NCBI GenBank assembly: GCA_965260935.1
Contig: OZ253374.1
Location: forward strand, 2,108,001-2,172,000
Length of the DNA: 64,000 bases
Source: JBBROS01 sp965260935
Lineage (GTDB): Bacteria; Pseudomonadota; Alphaproteobacteria; Acetobacterales; Acetobacteraceae
Direction of reading: 5' to 3'
Of this stretch, positions 8,347 to 18,192 are shown piece after piece. The position numbers were made by a program, and so were the translations under genes. Position 1 is the first letter of the stretch. The number at the start of each line of letters is the position of its first letter. The notes under the pieces are model-generated. The model was given only the letters and a program-made list of their open reading frames with translations, made no database searches and was not told the DNA's origin.

Positions 8347-10104
8347 ATGGCAAGCAGCATGGCGCCGGGGATAGACGAGCGGACCTGGCCGTTGATGAGA
8401 CGGCTCTGGCGGGAACATATCCGCCAGCACCGCGGTCGCCTGCTCGTCTTGCTCGCGCTCACGGCGCTCATGGCGGGGCTGACCGCGCTCTATCCGCTGG
8501 TCATCAATCGCGCCATCTCGATGTTCGTCGCCAAGGACCAGCGCATCCTCTACCAATTGCCCGCCCTGGTCGTGGCGGTGACCGCTGCCAAGGCGGCGGC
8601 GCAGTACGCGCAGAGCGTCTTGGTCGTGCAATCCGTGCTGATGGTGATCCGCGACCTCCAGGGGCGCATGTTCGCCCACCTGATGCGGGCCGACTTGGTG
8701 CAGGTCGAGCGCGAAGCGCCGGCCCAGCTCGCCACCCGTTTCACCACCGACGCCACCGTGATCCGCGAGGCGCTGACCCGCGCGATCAACGGCCTGCGCG
8801 ACGGCATCACCATCGTCGGCCTGATCGGCGCGATGGTCTACATGGACTGGGCCTTGAGCCTGATCGCCGCCGTGCTGTATCCGCTCGCCGCCTTGCCGAT
8901 CCAGCGCCTGGGCAAGCGCATCCGCCGCGCCTCGGGCGGGATGCAGGAAACCCTGGGCGAGACCGCGGCGATGCTGCATCAGAGCTTCGCCCAGGTCCGC
9001 ACCGTCCGCGCCTACCGCCTGGAAGCCGCAGAGGCCCAGCGCGCCGGCCGGGTGTTCCAGGACATGTACCACGCCTTGCTGCGAATGAACCGCAACCGCG
9101 CGCGGCTTGACCCGATGCTGGAGGTGCTGGGCGGCACCGCGGTCGCCGCCGTGATCGGCTTCGCGGGCTGGCGGGCCGCCCTTGGCGACGGCGGCATCGG
9201 CAACTTCGCCGGCTTCGTGTCCGCCTTGCTGCTCGCGGCCCAGCCGCTGCGCGCCCTCGGTTCGTTGAACGCGGCCTTGCAGGAAGGCCTGGCCGGGCTT
9301 GCCAGGGTGTTCGGCATCATCGACGAGCCGCCGGGCATCACCGAAGCGCCCGACGCCGTTCCCCTTCCGCCCGGCCCAGGCCGTCTCTGTTTCGACGGCG
9401 TGTCGTTCAGCTACCCCGACGGCCGCAAAGGCTTGCGCGGCCTCAGCTTCGAAGCAGCGCCGGGCCTGACCGTCGCACTGGTCGGCCCTTCCGGCGCAGG
9501 CAAGAGCACCGCGCTCGCCCTTATCCCCCGGCTTCAGGACGTGCTGTCCGGCTCGATCACCATCGATGGCAAGGACATCCGCGCCGTGACCCTCGACAGC
9601 CTGCGCGACGCCATCGCCTATGTCGGCCAGGACACGCTGCTGTTCGACGACACCGTGGCCGCGAACATCCGCATGGGCCGGCCCGGCGCGGCCGACGCCG
9701 AGGTGGAAGCCGCCGCCCGCGCCGCCGCCGCCGCCTTTATCTGGACGTTGCCGGAGGGCTTCGAAACCCGCGTCGGACCCGGCGGCGGGCGGCTTTCCGG
9801 CGGTCAGCGCCAGCGCGTGTCCCTGGCGCGGGCCTTGCTCCGGGATCCGCGAATCCTGCTTCTGGACGAGGCGACCAGCGCGCTCGACGCCGAAAGCGAG
9901 GCTTTGGTGCAGGAGGCGCTGGCCGGGCTGCGCGCCGGGCGGACAACGATCGTGGTCGCCCATCGCTTGTCCACCGTGCGCGACGCCGACTTGGTGGTGA
10001 CCTTGGCCGACGGGGCCGCGGTCGAGCAAGGCACCCATGCGGCGTTGCTGGCCGAAGGCGGGCTATATGCCCGGCTGGTCAGAACCCAGGCGCTTGCAGC
10101 GTGA
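8347..10104 (+). CDS. ABC transporter, fused permease/ATPase (MsbA-like exporter)
   Basis: 585 residues: an N-terminal six-helix exporter domain (residues about 25-310) and a C-terminal ATPase with Walker A GPSGAGKST, signature LSGGQRQR, Walker B ILLLDEATSALD and the switch histidine in VAHRLSTV. This half-transporter layout fits lipid A/lipid flippases of the MsbA type as well as drug exporters, and substrate cannot be decided from sequence. It begins 14 bases after the CCA gene and is probably the last large gene of the operon. Start chosen at the ATG giving MASSMAPG. Confidence 0.88.
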   Translation: MASSMAPGIDERTWPLMRRLWREHIRQHRGRLLVLLALTALMAGLTALYPLVINRAISMFVAKDQRILYQLPALVVAVTAAKAAAQYAQSVLVVQSVLMVIRDLQGRMFAHLMRADLVQVEREAPAQLATRFTTDATVIREALTRAINGLRDGITIVGLIGAMVYMDWALSLIAAVLYPLAALPIQRLGKRIRRASGGMQETLGETAAMLHQSFAQVRTVRAYRLEAAEAQRAGRVFQDMYHALLRMNRNRARLDPMLEVLGGTAVAAVIGFAGWRAALGDGGIGNFAGFVSALLLAAQPLRALGSLNAALQEGLAGLARVFGIIDEPPGITEAPDAVPLPPGPGRLCFDGVSFSYPDGRKGLRGLSFEAAPGLTVALVGPSGAGKSTALALIPRLQDVLSGSITIDGKDIRAVTLDSLRDAIAYVGQDTLLFDDTVAANIRMGRPGAADAEVEAAARAAAAAFIWTLPEGFETRVGPGGGRLSGGQRQRVSLARALLRDPRILLLDEATSALDAESEALVQEALAGLRAGRTTIVVAHRLSTVRDADLVVTLADGAAVEQGTHAALLAEGGLYARLVRTQALAA

Positions 10105-10225
10105 ACAAGGCCACGCCTCGTGGCGGAGAAGACACGTTCTGGAAAATAGGGAACTTCAAGCAACAAAGGGCGTTCACGCCCAACTGATTCAGTTTATGTC
10201 TCAGGCATTACAAGGAGACGCCTTC

Positions 10226-10474
10226 ATGCGTGCTATTAATGGTTTGATCGCGGTATCGTTCATGGCCGGCCTGGCCGCCTGTTCGAATCCGCCAACGCCA
10301 CCGCAAACCACAAGCGAGACGACCTCAACATCCCCGTCCAGCCAGGCACAAGTTCCGCAGCCCGCGGGCAGCTTACCGCAGGGAGCCACCGTCAGCGCGC
10401 CGATCTCGTCGCCGGCCGGCGCTGTCTCGACGAAGACGGTACAGCCGGATGTCACAAAGCGGCGCGGACAGTAG
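10226..10474 (+). CDS. small putative lipoprotein
   Basis: 82 residues with a lipoprotein signal peptide: MRAINGLIAVSFMAG then the lipobox LAAC, giving a mature protein starting at Cys19. The mature part is rich in Pro, Ser, Thr and Gln and looks unstructured. An AAGGAG ribosome-binding site precedes the ATG, which decides this start over an upstream in-frame ATG. It lies about 120 bp after the ABC exporter and ends just before a strong terminator. The family is not recognised and no function can be assigned. Confidence 0.72.
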   Translation: MRAINGLIAVSFMAGLAACSNPPTPPQTTSETTSTSPSSQAQVPQPAGSLPQGATVSAPISSPAGAVSTKTVQPDVTKRRGQ

Positions 10475-10515
10475 ATTCAGATGCGATAAAGCAGCGACGA
10501 CCGGTCGCTGACATT

Positions 10516-10550
10516 GCCCCTGCTTTCGGTTTGAAAGCAGGGGCTTTTCT
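10516..10550 (+). terminator. Rho-independent terminator
   Basis: GCCCCTGCTTTC and GAAAGCAGGGGC pair perfectly over 12 bp around a GGTTT loop and are followed by TTTTCTTT. It terminates the plus-strand operon ending with the lipoprotein gene. On the minus strand there is no T run after the hairpin, so it looks unidirectional, although it abuts the stop of the convergent helix-hairpin-helix gene. Confidence 0.9.
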
Positions 10551-11033
10551 TTAATGTGCCGCGACCGGTTTGATTTTTTCCAGGGCCGCTTTCGTCAACA
10601 CGCCTTTCGCAACGAGGTCGTCAAGCGAGGTGTAAGGCCTGCCAGCGACGATCGCCTTCGATTTCACGGCGGCGATGCCCGGCAACGTCATTTCCATCTC
10701 CTTCGCGCTCGACGTATTGACGTTCGCCAACGCCATCCCGGCTTTCGCGCCATCAAGCAGGTTCTGCGTCAGGACCTTTTTCTTGACCAAGTCCTCCAAT
10801 TCCTCATAGGGCCGCTTGGCGATGATCGCCTTGGCGCGAACCGGGCCAATTCCATTCAGCGCCTCCAACTGTTTTTCGGATGCCGAATTGATGTCGACTT
10901 TCCCTGCGCCGCTCGCGGGAGATGCCGCGCGAGCCTCCATGCCCGCAGCCGCTTTCGCGGTCGGGGAGGGGGTTTGCGCCCAGCCAGGCGAGGCGAGCAT
11001 CAAAATCGCGGCAGCCAAGGCCAGCAGGCGCAT
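10551..11033 (-). CDS. secreted helix-hairpin-helix (ComEA-like) protein
   Basis: 160 residues with a Sec signal peptide (MRLLALAAAILMLASPGWA|Q) and two tandem helix-hairpin-helix units: INSASEKQLEALNGIGPVRA (about residues 48-67) and a second beginning VNTSSAKEMEMTLPGIAAVK (about 105-124). Such periplasmic HhH proteins bind DNA non-specifically in ComEA, but many stand-alone paralogues have no proven competence role. It lies downstream of hemF on the same strand, 27 bp from its stop, reading away from it. Family call is firm, DNA-uptake function is only possible. Confidence 0.82.
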   Translation of the reverse strand: MRLLALAAAILMLASPGWAQTPSPTAKAAAGMEARAASPASGAGKVDINSASEKQLEALNGIGPVRAKAIIAKRPYEELEDLVKKKVLTQNLLDGAKAGMALANVNTSSAKEMEMTLPGIAAVKSKAIVAGRPYTSLDDLVAKGVLTKAALEKIKPVAAH

Positions 11034-11060
11034 GGGTCAACTCCGTTATGGAATGTTACA

Positions 11061-11978
11061 TTATGCCCAGCGGACTTCCGGCGGCAAGCTCATCAGGATC
11101 GCGTCCACGTTCCCGCCGGTTTTGAGCCCGAACAGCGTCCCGCGGTCATGCAGCAGGTTGAACTCGACGTACCGCCCGCGGCGGAGGAGTTGGTGGCCGC
11201 GCTCCTCGTCCGACCAAGGCTCGGCCATCCGGCAGCGGACGATCGCGGCGTAGCTGTCCAGAAAGGCCCGGCCCACGGCCTCGGTGAAGGCCAGGTCCTC
11301 CCGCGCGTCGCCCGATGAGAGGTGGTCGTAGAAGATGCCGCCCACGCCGCGAGGCTCATTGCGGTGCGGAAGATAAAAGTACTCGTCGCACCACGCCTTG
11401 AAGCGGGGATAGTCGCCCGGACCGGCGCCTCCGTTCGCATGTCTGTCGCAGGCGTGCTTGAAGGCGGCATGGAACGCCGCCGCGTCCGCCGCCGTTTCCG
11501 GCGTGTCCAGCCGCATCGGCGTCAAATCCCCGCCGCCGCCGAACCAGCCCTTCGTCGTCACCAGCATCCGCGTGTTCATGTGCGCCGCCGGCACGCGCGG
11601 GCTTTGCATGTGGCTGACGACGCTGATCCCGCTGGCCCAGAACCGCGGGTCCTCCTCCGCCCCCGGGATCTGCCTGCGGAACTCCGGGCTGAACTCGCCC
11701 CAGACGGTCGAGACGTTCACCCCCACCTTCTCGAACACCCGGCCGCGCATGACGCTGATCACCCCGCCGCCGCCGGGCGAGCCGTCCGCGGTCGGGCGGT
11801 CCCAGGGCCGGCGCTCGAACCGTCCGACCGGGCGGTCCGGCAACGGCGCGCCGCGGTCCGCCGCCTCGTCCTCGATCGCTTCGAACGCCGCGCAGAGCTG
11901 GTCGCGAAGCTGCTCGAACCAAGCCTGCGCCTCCGCCCGCAACGCGTGGTGCGGCGGTAAATTTAACCCTTGCGGCAT
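11061..11978 (-). CDS. hemF: coproporphyrinogen III oxidase, aerobic
   Basis: 305 residues, the normal HemF length. Recognisable blocks are GGGGVISVMRGRVFEKVGVN, SVVSHMQSPRVPAAHMNTR, the WFGGGGDLTP motif, FKAWCDEYFYLPHR and GVGGIFYDHL, with RRGRYVEFNLLHDRGT near the C-terminus. The enzyme performs oxygen-dependent decarboxylation of coproporphyrinogen III to protoporphyrinogen IX in heme synthesis. I start at the ATG giving MPQGLNLPP; the frame is open much further upstream, but that part crosses the divergent petA gene. It faces the bc1 operon, so heme synthesis and a heme-protein operon share one intergenic region of 136 bp. Confidence 0.95.
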   Translation of the reverse strand: MPQGLNLPPHHALRAEAQAWFEQLRDQLCAAFEAIEDEAADRGAPLPDRPVGRFERRPWDRPTADGSPGGGGVISVMRGRVFEKVGVNVSTVWGEFSPEFRRQIPGAEEDPRFWASGISVVSHMQSPRVPAAHMNTRMLVTTKGWFGGGGDLTPMRLDTPETAADAAAFHAAFKHACDRHANGGAGPGDYPRFKAWCDEYFYLPHRNEPRGVGGIFYDHLSSGDAREDLAFTEAVGRAFLDSYAAIVRCRMAEPWSDEERGHQLLRRGRYVEFNLLHDRGTLFGLKTGGNVDAILMSLPPEVRWA

Positions 11979-12114
11979 CTCTTCCCGATCCAAAGTTCCG
12001 ACTGAGATATACAAAGCTCCGCCAATACATTGCAGGGGGCTAAGCTGATCTCTATGGTGCGCCCGCTCCGGATTTGGCGCCGGTAGCGGTGGGCGGGGCG
12101 AGTGCGAGGGAACT

Positions 12115-12690
12115 ATGGCTGATACTGTCAGTGCGGACATTCGCGAGGGGTTAGCGACCGTTGGGGCCGCCGATCCGACGAAACGCGATTTCCTGAAACT
12201 CCTGACCGGCAGCGCTGCCGTGATCGGGGCCGCGGCGCTTGCCTGGCCGTTCATCGACAGCATGAACCCGGCTGGCGACGTGCTCGCGCTATCGAGCATT
12301 GATGTCGATGTCACGCCCATCGTCGAGGGCCAGGCGATCACGGTTGTCTGGCGCGGCAAACCGGTGTTCGTGCGCAACCGGACGCCGAAGGAGATCAAGG
12401 AAGCCGAAGACGTCAAGATGAGCGAGCTGATCGACCCGGTGCCGGACAAGGACCGCGTCAAGGCCGGGCACGACAAGTGGCTCGTGGTCATCGGCATCTG
12501 CACGCACCTCGGCTGCGTTCCCTTGGGCAACAAGCCGACAGAGCCGCGCGGCGAGTGGGGCGGCTGGTTCTGCCCCTGCCACGGCAGCCAATATGATACG
12601 TCAGGACGTGTGCGGCACGGTCCGGCCCCAGCTAATCTGGTTGTGCCGACCTACGCGTTCGACACCGACACCAAGATCACGATCGGCTAA
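12115..12690 (+). CDS. petA: ubiquinol-cytochrome c reductase iron-sulfur (Rieske) subunit
   Basis: 191 residues. An N-terminal twin-arginine-like signal anchor (TKRDFLKLLTGSAAVIGAAA) spans the membrane, and the 2Fe-2S ligands lie in the two Rieske boxes CTHLGC and CPCHGS. It carries electrons from ubiquinol to cytochrome c1 in complex III. First gene of petABC; the upstream 136 bp separates it from divergent hemF. Only one arginine of the twin pair is present (KR), as in many bacterial Rieske proteins. The start is the ATG giving MADTVSADIRE. Confidence 0.97.
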   Translation: MADTVSADIREGLATVGAADPTKRDFLKLLTGSAAVIGAAALAWPFIDSMNPAGDVLALSSIDVDVTPIVEGQAITVVWRGKPVFVRNRTPKEIKEAEDVKMSELIDPVPDKDRVKAGHDKWLVVIGICTHLGCVPLGNKPTEPRGEWGGWFCPCHGSQYDTSGRVRHGPAPANLVVPTYAFDTDTKITIG

Positions 12691-12702
12691 GGAGACCGAG
12701 TT

Positions 12703-13992
12703 ATGGCCGGCCTACACAAAAGCGAGTTCGCCAACCCGGTGGTGAACTGGGTCGATACCCGGATGCCCATCTTCACGATGATGCAGAAGGAGTACGGCTC
12801 GTTCCCGACGCCGAAGAACTTCAACTATTTCTGGAATTTCGGCGCGCTGGCCATGATCAACCTGGCGATCATGATCGCGACGGGCGTGTTCCTGGCGATG
12901 AACTACAATGCCAGCACCGCCGGCGCGTTCGACAGCGTCGAGCGCATCATGCGCGACGTGAACTACGGCTGGCTGCTGCGCTACGTGCACGCCAACGGCG
13001 CGTCGATGTTCTTCATCGTCGTCTATATCCACATCTTCAGGGCGCTGTACTACGGCTCCTACAAGGCGCCGCGCGAATTGCTGTTCATGCTCGGCGTGGT
13101 CATCCTGCTGCTGATGATGGCGACCGCGTTCATGGGCTACGTGCTGCCGTGGGGCCAGATGAGCTACTGGGGCGCGACGGTCATCACCAACCTGTTCTCG
13201 GCCATACCCGTCGTCGGCAACTACATCGTGACGTTGCTGTGGGGCGGGTTCAGCGTCGACAATCCAACGCTGAACCGCTTCTTCAGCCTGCACTACCTGC
13301 TGCCGTTCATGATCACCGGCGTCGTGTTCCTGCACATCGTCGCCCTGCACATCACGGGGTCCAACAATCCGCTCGGCATCGACGTGAAGTCCCCGCAGGA
13401 TACGCTGCCGTTCCACCCCTACTACACGACCAAGGACAGCGTCGGCATCTGCGTCTACCTTCTCGTGTTCGCCGTCCTGGTCTTCTTCGCCCCGAACTTC
13501 CTCAACCACCCGGACAACTACATTCCCGCCAACCCGTTGGTCACGCCCGCGCACATCGTCCCTGAATGGTATTTCCTCCCGTTCTACGCGATCCTGCGCT
13601 CCGTTCCGAACAAGCTTGGCGGCGTAATCTTGATGTTCAGCTCCATCCTGGTGCTGTTCGTTTTGCCTTGGCTCGATACCTCCCCGGTGCGCAGCTCCCG
13701 CTTCCGCCCGATCTACAAGCAGCTCATCCTGGTGCTTGTGGCTTGCGTGTTCGTGCTCGGCTATGTCGGGGGCAAGCCGCCGGAGGGGATCTACGTCGTG
13801 CTCGGCCGTGTCGCGACCGCCTATTATTTCCTGCACTTCCTGGTCATTTTGCCGGTCCTTGGGAAGCTGGAGAAGCCGTTGCCCTTGCCCGAAAGCATCT
13901 CCCGCCCGGTGATCAGCCGCACGTCCGGCCCCCCTGGCGGTGGCGGGCCCCTGCCGCAAGGCGCGGTCGCCAAGCCGATGGGCAAGTCCTGA
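12703..13992 (+). CDS. petB: cytochrome b of the bc1 complex
   Basis: 429 residues with eight membrane helices. The heme-ligand regions are visible as RYVHANGASMFF...YIHIFRALYYG and HYLLPFMITGVVFLHIVALH, and the quinol-oxidation motif PEWYFLPFYAILRSVP is intact. The C-terminal tail is a short proline/glycine-rich extension. It sits 12 bp after petA with GGAGACC upstream of the ATG, and its stop overlaps the petC start (TGATG), so the operon is translationally coupled. Confidence 0.97.
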   Translation: MAGLHKSEFANPVVNWVDTRMPIFTMMQKEYGSFPTPKNFNYFWNFGALAMINLAIMIATGVFLAMNYNASTAGAFDSVERIMRDVNYGWLLRYVHANGASMFFIVVYIHIFRALYYGSYKAPRELLFMLGVVILLLMMATAFMGYVLPWGQMSYWGATVITNLFSAIPVVGNYIVTLLWGGFSVDNPTLNRFFSLHYLLPFMITGVVFLHIVALHITGSNNPLGIDVKSPQDTLPFHPYYTTKDSVGICVYLLVFAVLVFFAPNFLNHPDNYIPANPLVTPAHIVPEWYFLPFYAILRSVPNKLGGVILMFSSILVLFVLPWLDTSPVRSSRFRPIYKQLILVLVACVFVLGYVGGKPPEGIYVVLGRVATAYYFLHFLVILPVLGKLEKPLPLPESISRPVISRTSGPPGGGGPLPQGAVAKPMGKS

Positions 13993-14750
13993 TGCGCGGC
14001 CTGTTGTTGGGGGCGGCGGTCGCGCTCGCCGCCGCCCAGCCGGCGTTTGCCCAGGGTCACGGTGAAATCGACATTCCCAAGGAGAACTGGAGCTTCAACG
14101 GCCCCTTCGGCACTTATAATCGCGCCGAGCTGCAACGCGGCTTCCAAGTCTACAATGAGGTCTGCTCGAACTGCCATTCGATGAAGTTGCTCTATTACCG
14201 GGACCTCACCGGGATCGGGCTAAGCGCCGACCAGGCCAAAGCCATTGCCGCCAGTCATGAGATCGGGGGCAGCACGGATGATGCCGGGCAGCCGATCGAA
14301 CGGCCGGCGTTGCTGGCTGACCATTTCAAGTCGCCATTCCCGAATGACAAGGCCGCGCGGGCAGCGAACGGCGGCGCGCTTCCGCCCGACCAGTCGCTGA
14401 TCGTCAAGGCAAGGGAGGGTCATTCCGATTACGTTCATGCCTTGCTGAACGGCTACAAGGACCCGCCGGAAGGCATGAAGGTGCCGGCGGGGCAGTATTA
14501 CAATGAATACTTTCCCGGGCATCTGCTTGCCATGCCTCAGCCGCTCCACGAAGACCAGGTCACCTATGCCGACGGCACCAAGGCAACCGTTGAGCAGATG
14601 TCAAAGGACGTTACCGCGTTCCTGACCTGGGCCGGAGACCCGAAGATGGAGGATCGCAAGCAGATGGGCATCAGAGCCGTGGTGTTCCTGACCTTGATGG
14701 CCGGCCTGACCTATGCGGTGAAGCGCAAGGTTTGGAAGGATGTCCATTAA
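13992..14750 (+). CDS. petC: cytochrome c1
   Basis: 252 residues with a cleavable signal peptide (MRGLLLGAAVALAAAQPAFA|Q), a c-type heme site VCSNCHS near residue 57, the downstream axial-methionine region in GHLLAMPQPL, and a single C-terminal anchor helix (AVVFLTLMAGLTYAVK). It accepts electrons from the Rieske protein and passes them to soluble or membrane cytochrome c. The ATG is the one overlapping the petB stop; the frame is open further upstream but that is inside petB. Confidence 0.96.
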   Translation: MRGLLLGAAVALAAAQPAFAQGHGEIDIPKENWSFNGPFGTYNRAELQRGFQVYNEVCSNCHSMKLLYYRDLTGIGLSADQAKAIAASHEIGGSTDDAGQPIERPALLADHFKSPFPNDKAARAANGGALPPDQSLIVKAREGHSDYVHALLNGYKDPPEGMKVPAGQYYNEYFPGHLLAMPQPLHEDQVTYADGTKATVEQMSKDVTAFLTWAGDPKMEDRKQMGIRAVVFLTLMAGLTYAVKRKVWKDVH

Positions 14751-14786
14751 GCCGCGTTGCCATGCCAAGCGATTCGGTTCGTTAGC

Positions 14787-15667
<881 letters not shown>

Positions 15668-15671
<4 letters not shown>

Positions 15672-16330
15672 AGGTTCCGCTCCAGAAAGGCCATCGTGCG
15701 GTCATGCGCTAACTTTGTCGCCGCAGGATCGAAGCTATCGCGGTCCTCGCAGCCAAATCCGTGCCCGGCGCCGGCGTAGGTAAAAATTTCGACATCGGGC
15801 TGCGCCGCCCGGATTGCCTCAACATCCGGCATCGGGATTCCGGTGTCTTGCTCGCCGAAATGCAGTTGCACCGGGCAATGCGCCGGCTCGGTCCGGGCTG
15901 CGGCGATCCCGCCGCCATACCAGCTGACCGCCGCGCCGAACGACCGGCTCCGCGTGGCGCCCCACCAGGCGACCGTTCCGCCCCAGCAATACCCGACGAT
16001 GCCCCGCACCCTGGCGCCGAGCGCCCCGGCCGCGGCCTCCACATCCTGCATGACTGCATTGTCGGGTATCTCGCCTCGCAACGCCCGCCCTTGTTCCACG
16101 TCGGCCCCGGCGTAGCCAAGCTCGATGCCGGGACGCACCCGGTCGAACAGGGCAGGGCAGACGACGTAGTACCCGGCCGCGGCAAACCGGTCGCAGACCC
16201 CCCGCATATGCCGGTTCACCCCGAAGATTTCCTGCACTATCACGAGGCCGCGCCCGGCATCGTCCGGCCCTGCTTGGTACGCCGACAGGCGGTGTCCGTC
16301 GCTGGCGGTGAGATCGATGTGCTGGCCCAT
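15668..16330 (-). CDS. dienelactone hydrolase family protein
   Basis: 220 residues with the alpha/beta hydrolase pattern of this family: VIVQEIFGVNRHMRGVCDR near residue 31, the nucleophile elbow GYCWGG with Cys as nucleophile, and the catalytic-histidine motif GAGHGF near the C-terminus. Members hydrolyse dienelactones, but many are general esterases of unknown substrate. The start MGQHIDLTAS is preferred to longer in-frame options, because the latter run into the divergent DUF4169 gene. The true substrate is unknown. Confidence 0.88.
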
Positions 16331-16367
16331 GTTGTCGCCTCGTGTGGTGCCGTGGCAGGATGACGCC

Positions 16368-16604
16368 ATGGCAGAGATCGTCAACCTGCGCCGGGTCAAG
16401 AAGGCGCGCGCGAAAACCGAGGCGGAGGCTGAAGCCGCGGCGAACCGCGCCAAGCATGGACGCACCGCGGACGAACGAACGTTTGTCGAGGCGGAGAAAA
16501 AGGTCCGTGAGCGGAAGCTTGACGGTGCGCGGATTGAGCCGGAGGGGTCTGCCGGCGAGGTGGATGAAGGTGAGCGCGAGGGCGTGCCGGAAAACTCGGC
16601 CTAG
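16368..16604 (+). CDS. DUF4169 family protein
   Basis: 78 residues, highly charged and helical: MAEIVNLRRVKKARAKTEAE at the N-terminus, then ANRAKHGRT and a C-terminal part with VREKKxD-like spacing (VRERKLDGARIEP). DUF4169 proteins are short, basic and coiled-coil-like, found in Alphaproteobacteria, with no known role. An in-frame ATG twenty codons upstream overlaps the divergent hydrolase start and is not used. Its stop is six bases from the convergent rppH stop. Confidence 0.82.
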   Translation: MAEIVNLRRVKKARAKTEAEAEAAANRAKHGRTADERTFVEAEKKVRERKLDGARIEPEGSAGEVDEGEREGVPENSA

Positions 16605-16610
16605 CCCTGC

Positions 16611-17102
16611 CTACGCCGCCTCCACTGCGAACCGCCGAAACGATTCGGCGAGCACGCGGTAGATATCCCGCTTGAATTCAACCGCCATCGCGGGCAACGC
16701 GTCGAGCGGCGCCCAGCGCCAGGCGTCGAACTCCGGATGCGGATCGAGGTCAAGGCGGATGTCGCGGTCCTCGCCGTTGAAGCGCAGGGCGAACCATCGC
16801 TGCCGCTGGCCGCGGTAGAGTCCGCCCAGCGCCACGCCCAGCAGGTCCGGCGGCAAATCATACGTCAGCCACTCAGGATGCTCGCCGATGACCACGGCCT
16901 GTCCGGTTCCGATCTCTTCCTCGAGCTCACGCAGCACCGCGATTGCGGGGTCTTCTTCGCCGTCAATCCCCCCTTGCGGCAGTTGCCAACCTCCCGGCGC
17001 GCCCTCGGCGTTCGGCAGATCGGCCCGGCGCGCGACGAAGATTAGCCCGTGCCGGTTGAACAGCACCGCGCCGACGTTCGGCCGATACGGGAGCGTCGTC
17101 AT
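16611..17102 (-). CDS. rppH: RNA pyrophosphohydrolase, NUDIX family
   Basis: 163 residues. Nudix box GGIDGEEDP...RELEEEIG with the flanking GGWQLPQ typical of RppH/IalA, and the C-terminal EFDAWRWAPLDALP segment. It removes pyrophosphate from 5'-triphosphate RNA ends and so starts mRNA decay. The ATG overlaps the stop of the upstream polysaccharide deacetylase gene (ATGA). It is the last gene of the rlmH-to-rppH minus-strand block. Confidence 0.92.
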   Translation of the reverse strand: MTTLPYRPNVGAVLFNRHGLIFVARRADLPNAEGAPGGWQLPQGGIDGEEDPAIAVLRELEEEIGTGQAVVIGEHPEWLTYDLPPDLLGVALGGLYRGQRQRWFALRFNGEDRDIRLDLDPHPEFDAWRWAPLDALPAMAVEFKRDIYRVLAESFRRFAVEAA

Positions 17103-18130
17103 TTCGCCTGCTCTCCTGCCGGCTCTGCCGGGGTCGCCACCAGTTGGCTGATCGGCGCCAGGGCAATGCCTCGATCCTTCAAACCTTTCGCCCACTCGGC
17201 GATCCGGTCGATCGTATTCGGACGCAGCGGCCCAGCCAGCCCGATCGCGCTGCCCTTCTCCTTCGCGATCCGCTCAAGGGTCGCCAGCTTGGCTTCGATC
17301 TCCGCCCGGTCCGGCGGCTCGTCGATCACCACATCCACGCTCCGGGCCGCCAACCCGGGCCGGGCCGAACGATTTCCCGGCACGGGATCGATATACAGCA
17401 GCCCGCGCCGACCGATCTCGTTCAGGATGGGATTGATCGCCGCCGAGACAGCCGCGAAACGCTCGCCCCGCATCCCGTCGGAGGCCGCGGTGGCGCCGAC
17501 CGCGCCCTCGATGTGGCCCAAGGCGAAATTCAGGTTGTGGCGGTTCTCGGCCGGCGTCAGGCCGGTCAGCAACGAACGGTCGCCCTCGTCGTTCAAGGGA
17601 TAGCTTTGCGGCTCCATCGGGACCGACGCCAGCAGTTCATGCCCTGACTGCCGCGCGGCGTCGATCGTCGCCGCCGGGATGCTGGAATACGCCGACACGG
17701 CCAACGATACCTGCCCTGGAAGCGTCGTCAACGCTTGCTGGCTGTCCCGTTCCGACAAGCCGAACCCCGATAGCAGGACCGCGACCCTCGGCGTGCCAGG
17801 TGGCGCGTCGACGGGCGGAGCCGCGTAGGCAACCCTGGCTGTCAGCCCATCGTCGGCGACACGCGGCAGGCGCATTGACGGGTTGGTGGGAGACGGCTCC
17901 AGCAACGCCGGATTCGGCTCGGCGACCTTGGTCGGCGGCGTCGCGGGGTCCGGGGACGCCTGGCCCGCAGGGGGTGTGTCCTGCGGCGGAGCGGCTGGCG
18001 CGGCCTGGTCGCGCTTTGTTGGGGGCAAAGGTCCCAGAACCTGCAACGTGCCCGCGCCCAAGCCCGCCAACGCGATCATGGCCGCCCAGAAGATTGCGAG
18101 ACCGCGCCAACTGAACATGGCTTGCGACAT
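17099..18130 (-). CDS. divergent polysaccharide deacetylase family protein
   Basis: 343 residues: an N-terminal membrane anchor (LAIFWAAMIALAGLGAGTL), a Pro/Ala-rich linker to about residue 85, then the domain itself: RVAVLLSGFGLSERDSQQAL, AYSSIPAATIDAARQSGHELLASVPMEP (in two parts), NFALGHIEGAVGATAASDG and a C-terminal AEIEAKLATLERIAKEKGS. The divergent deacetylase fold is periplasmic and is regularly encoded beside ctpA and envC in Alphaproteobacteria, suggesting a cell-wall role. Catalytic activity is not established for the family. Confidence 0.85.
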   Translation of the reverse strand: MSQAMFSWRGLAIFWAAMIALAGLGAGTLQVLGPLPPTKRDQAAPAAPPQDTPPAGQASPDPATPPTKVAEPNPALLEPSPTNPSMRLPRVADDGLTARVAYAAPPVDAPPGTPRVAVLLSGFGLSERDSQQALTTLPGQVSLAVSAYSSIPAATIDAARQSGHELLASVPMEPQSYPLNDEGDRSLLTGLTPAENRHNLNFALGHIEGAVGATAASDGMRGERFAAVSAAINPILNEIGRRGLLYIDPVPGNRSARPGLAARSVDVVIDEPPDRAEIEAKLATLERIAKEKGSAIGLAGPLRPNTIDRIAEWAKGLKDRGIALAPISQLVATPAEPAGEQAK

Positions 18131-18192
18131 GAATCAGCCCGAGGGTTGCCCGGCCTCGCTCATACGGATCGGATGCCCGCCGCTTGCGACGG

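Noticed and set aside
10278..10290. TTCGAATCC resembling a tRNA T-loop
   Set aside because: It lies inside the lipoprotein coding sequence and no cloverleaf can be folded around it.
12712..13959. A 415-codon minus-strand frame opposite cytochrome b
   Set aside because: His/Asp/Gln/Arg-rich antisense translation of a conserved membrane protein; no ribosome-binding site or homology pattern.
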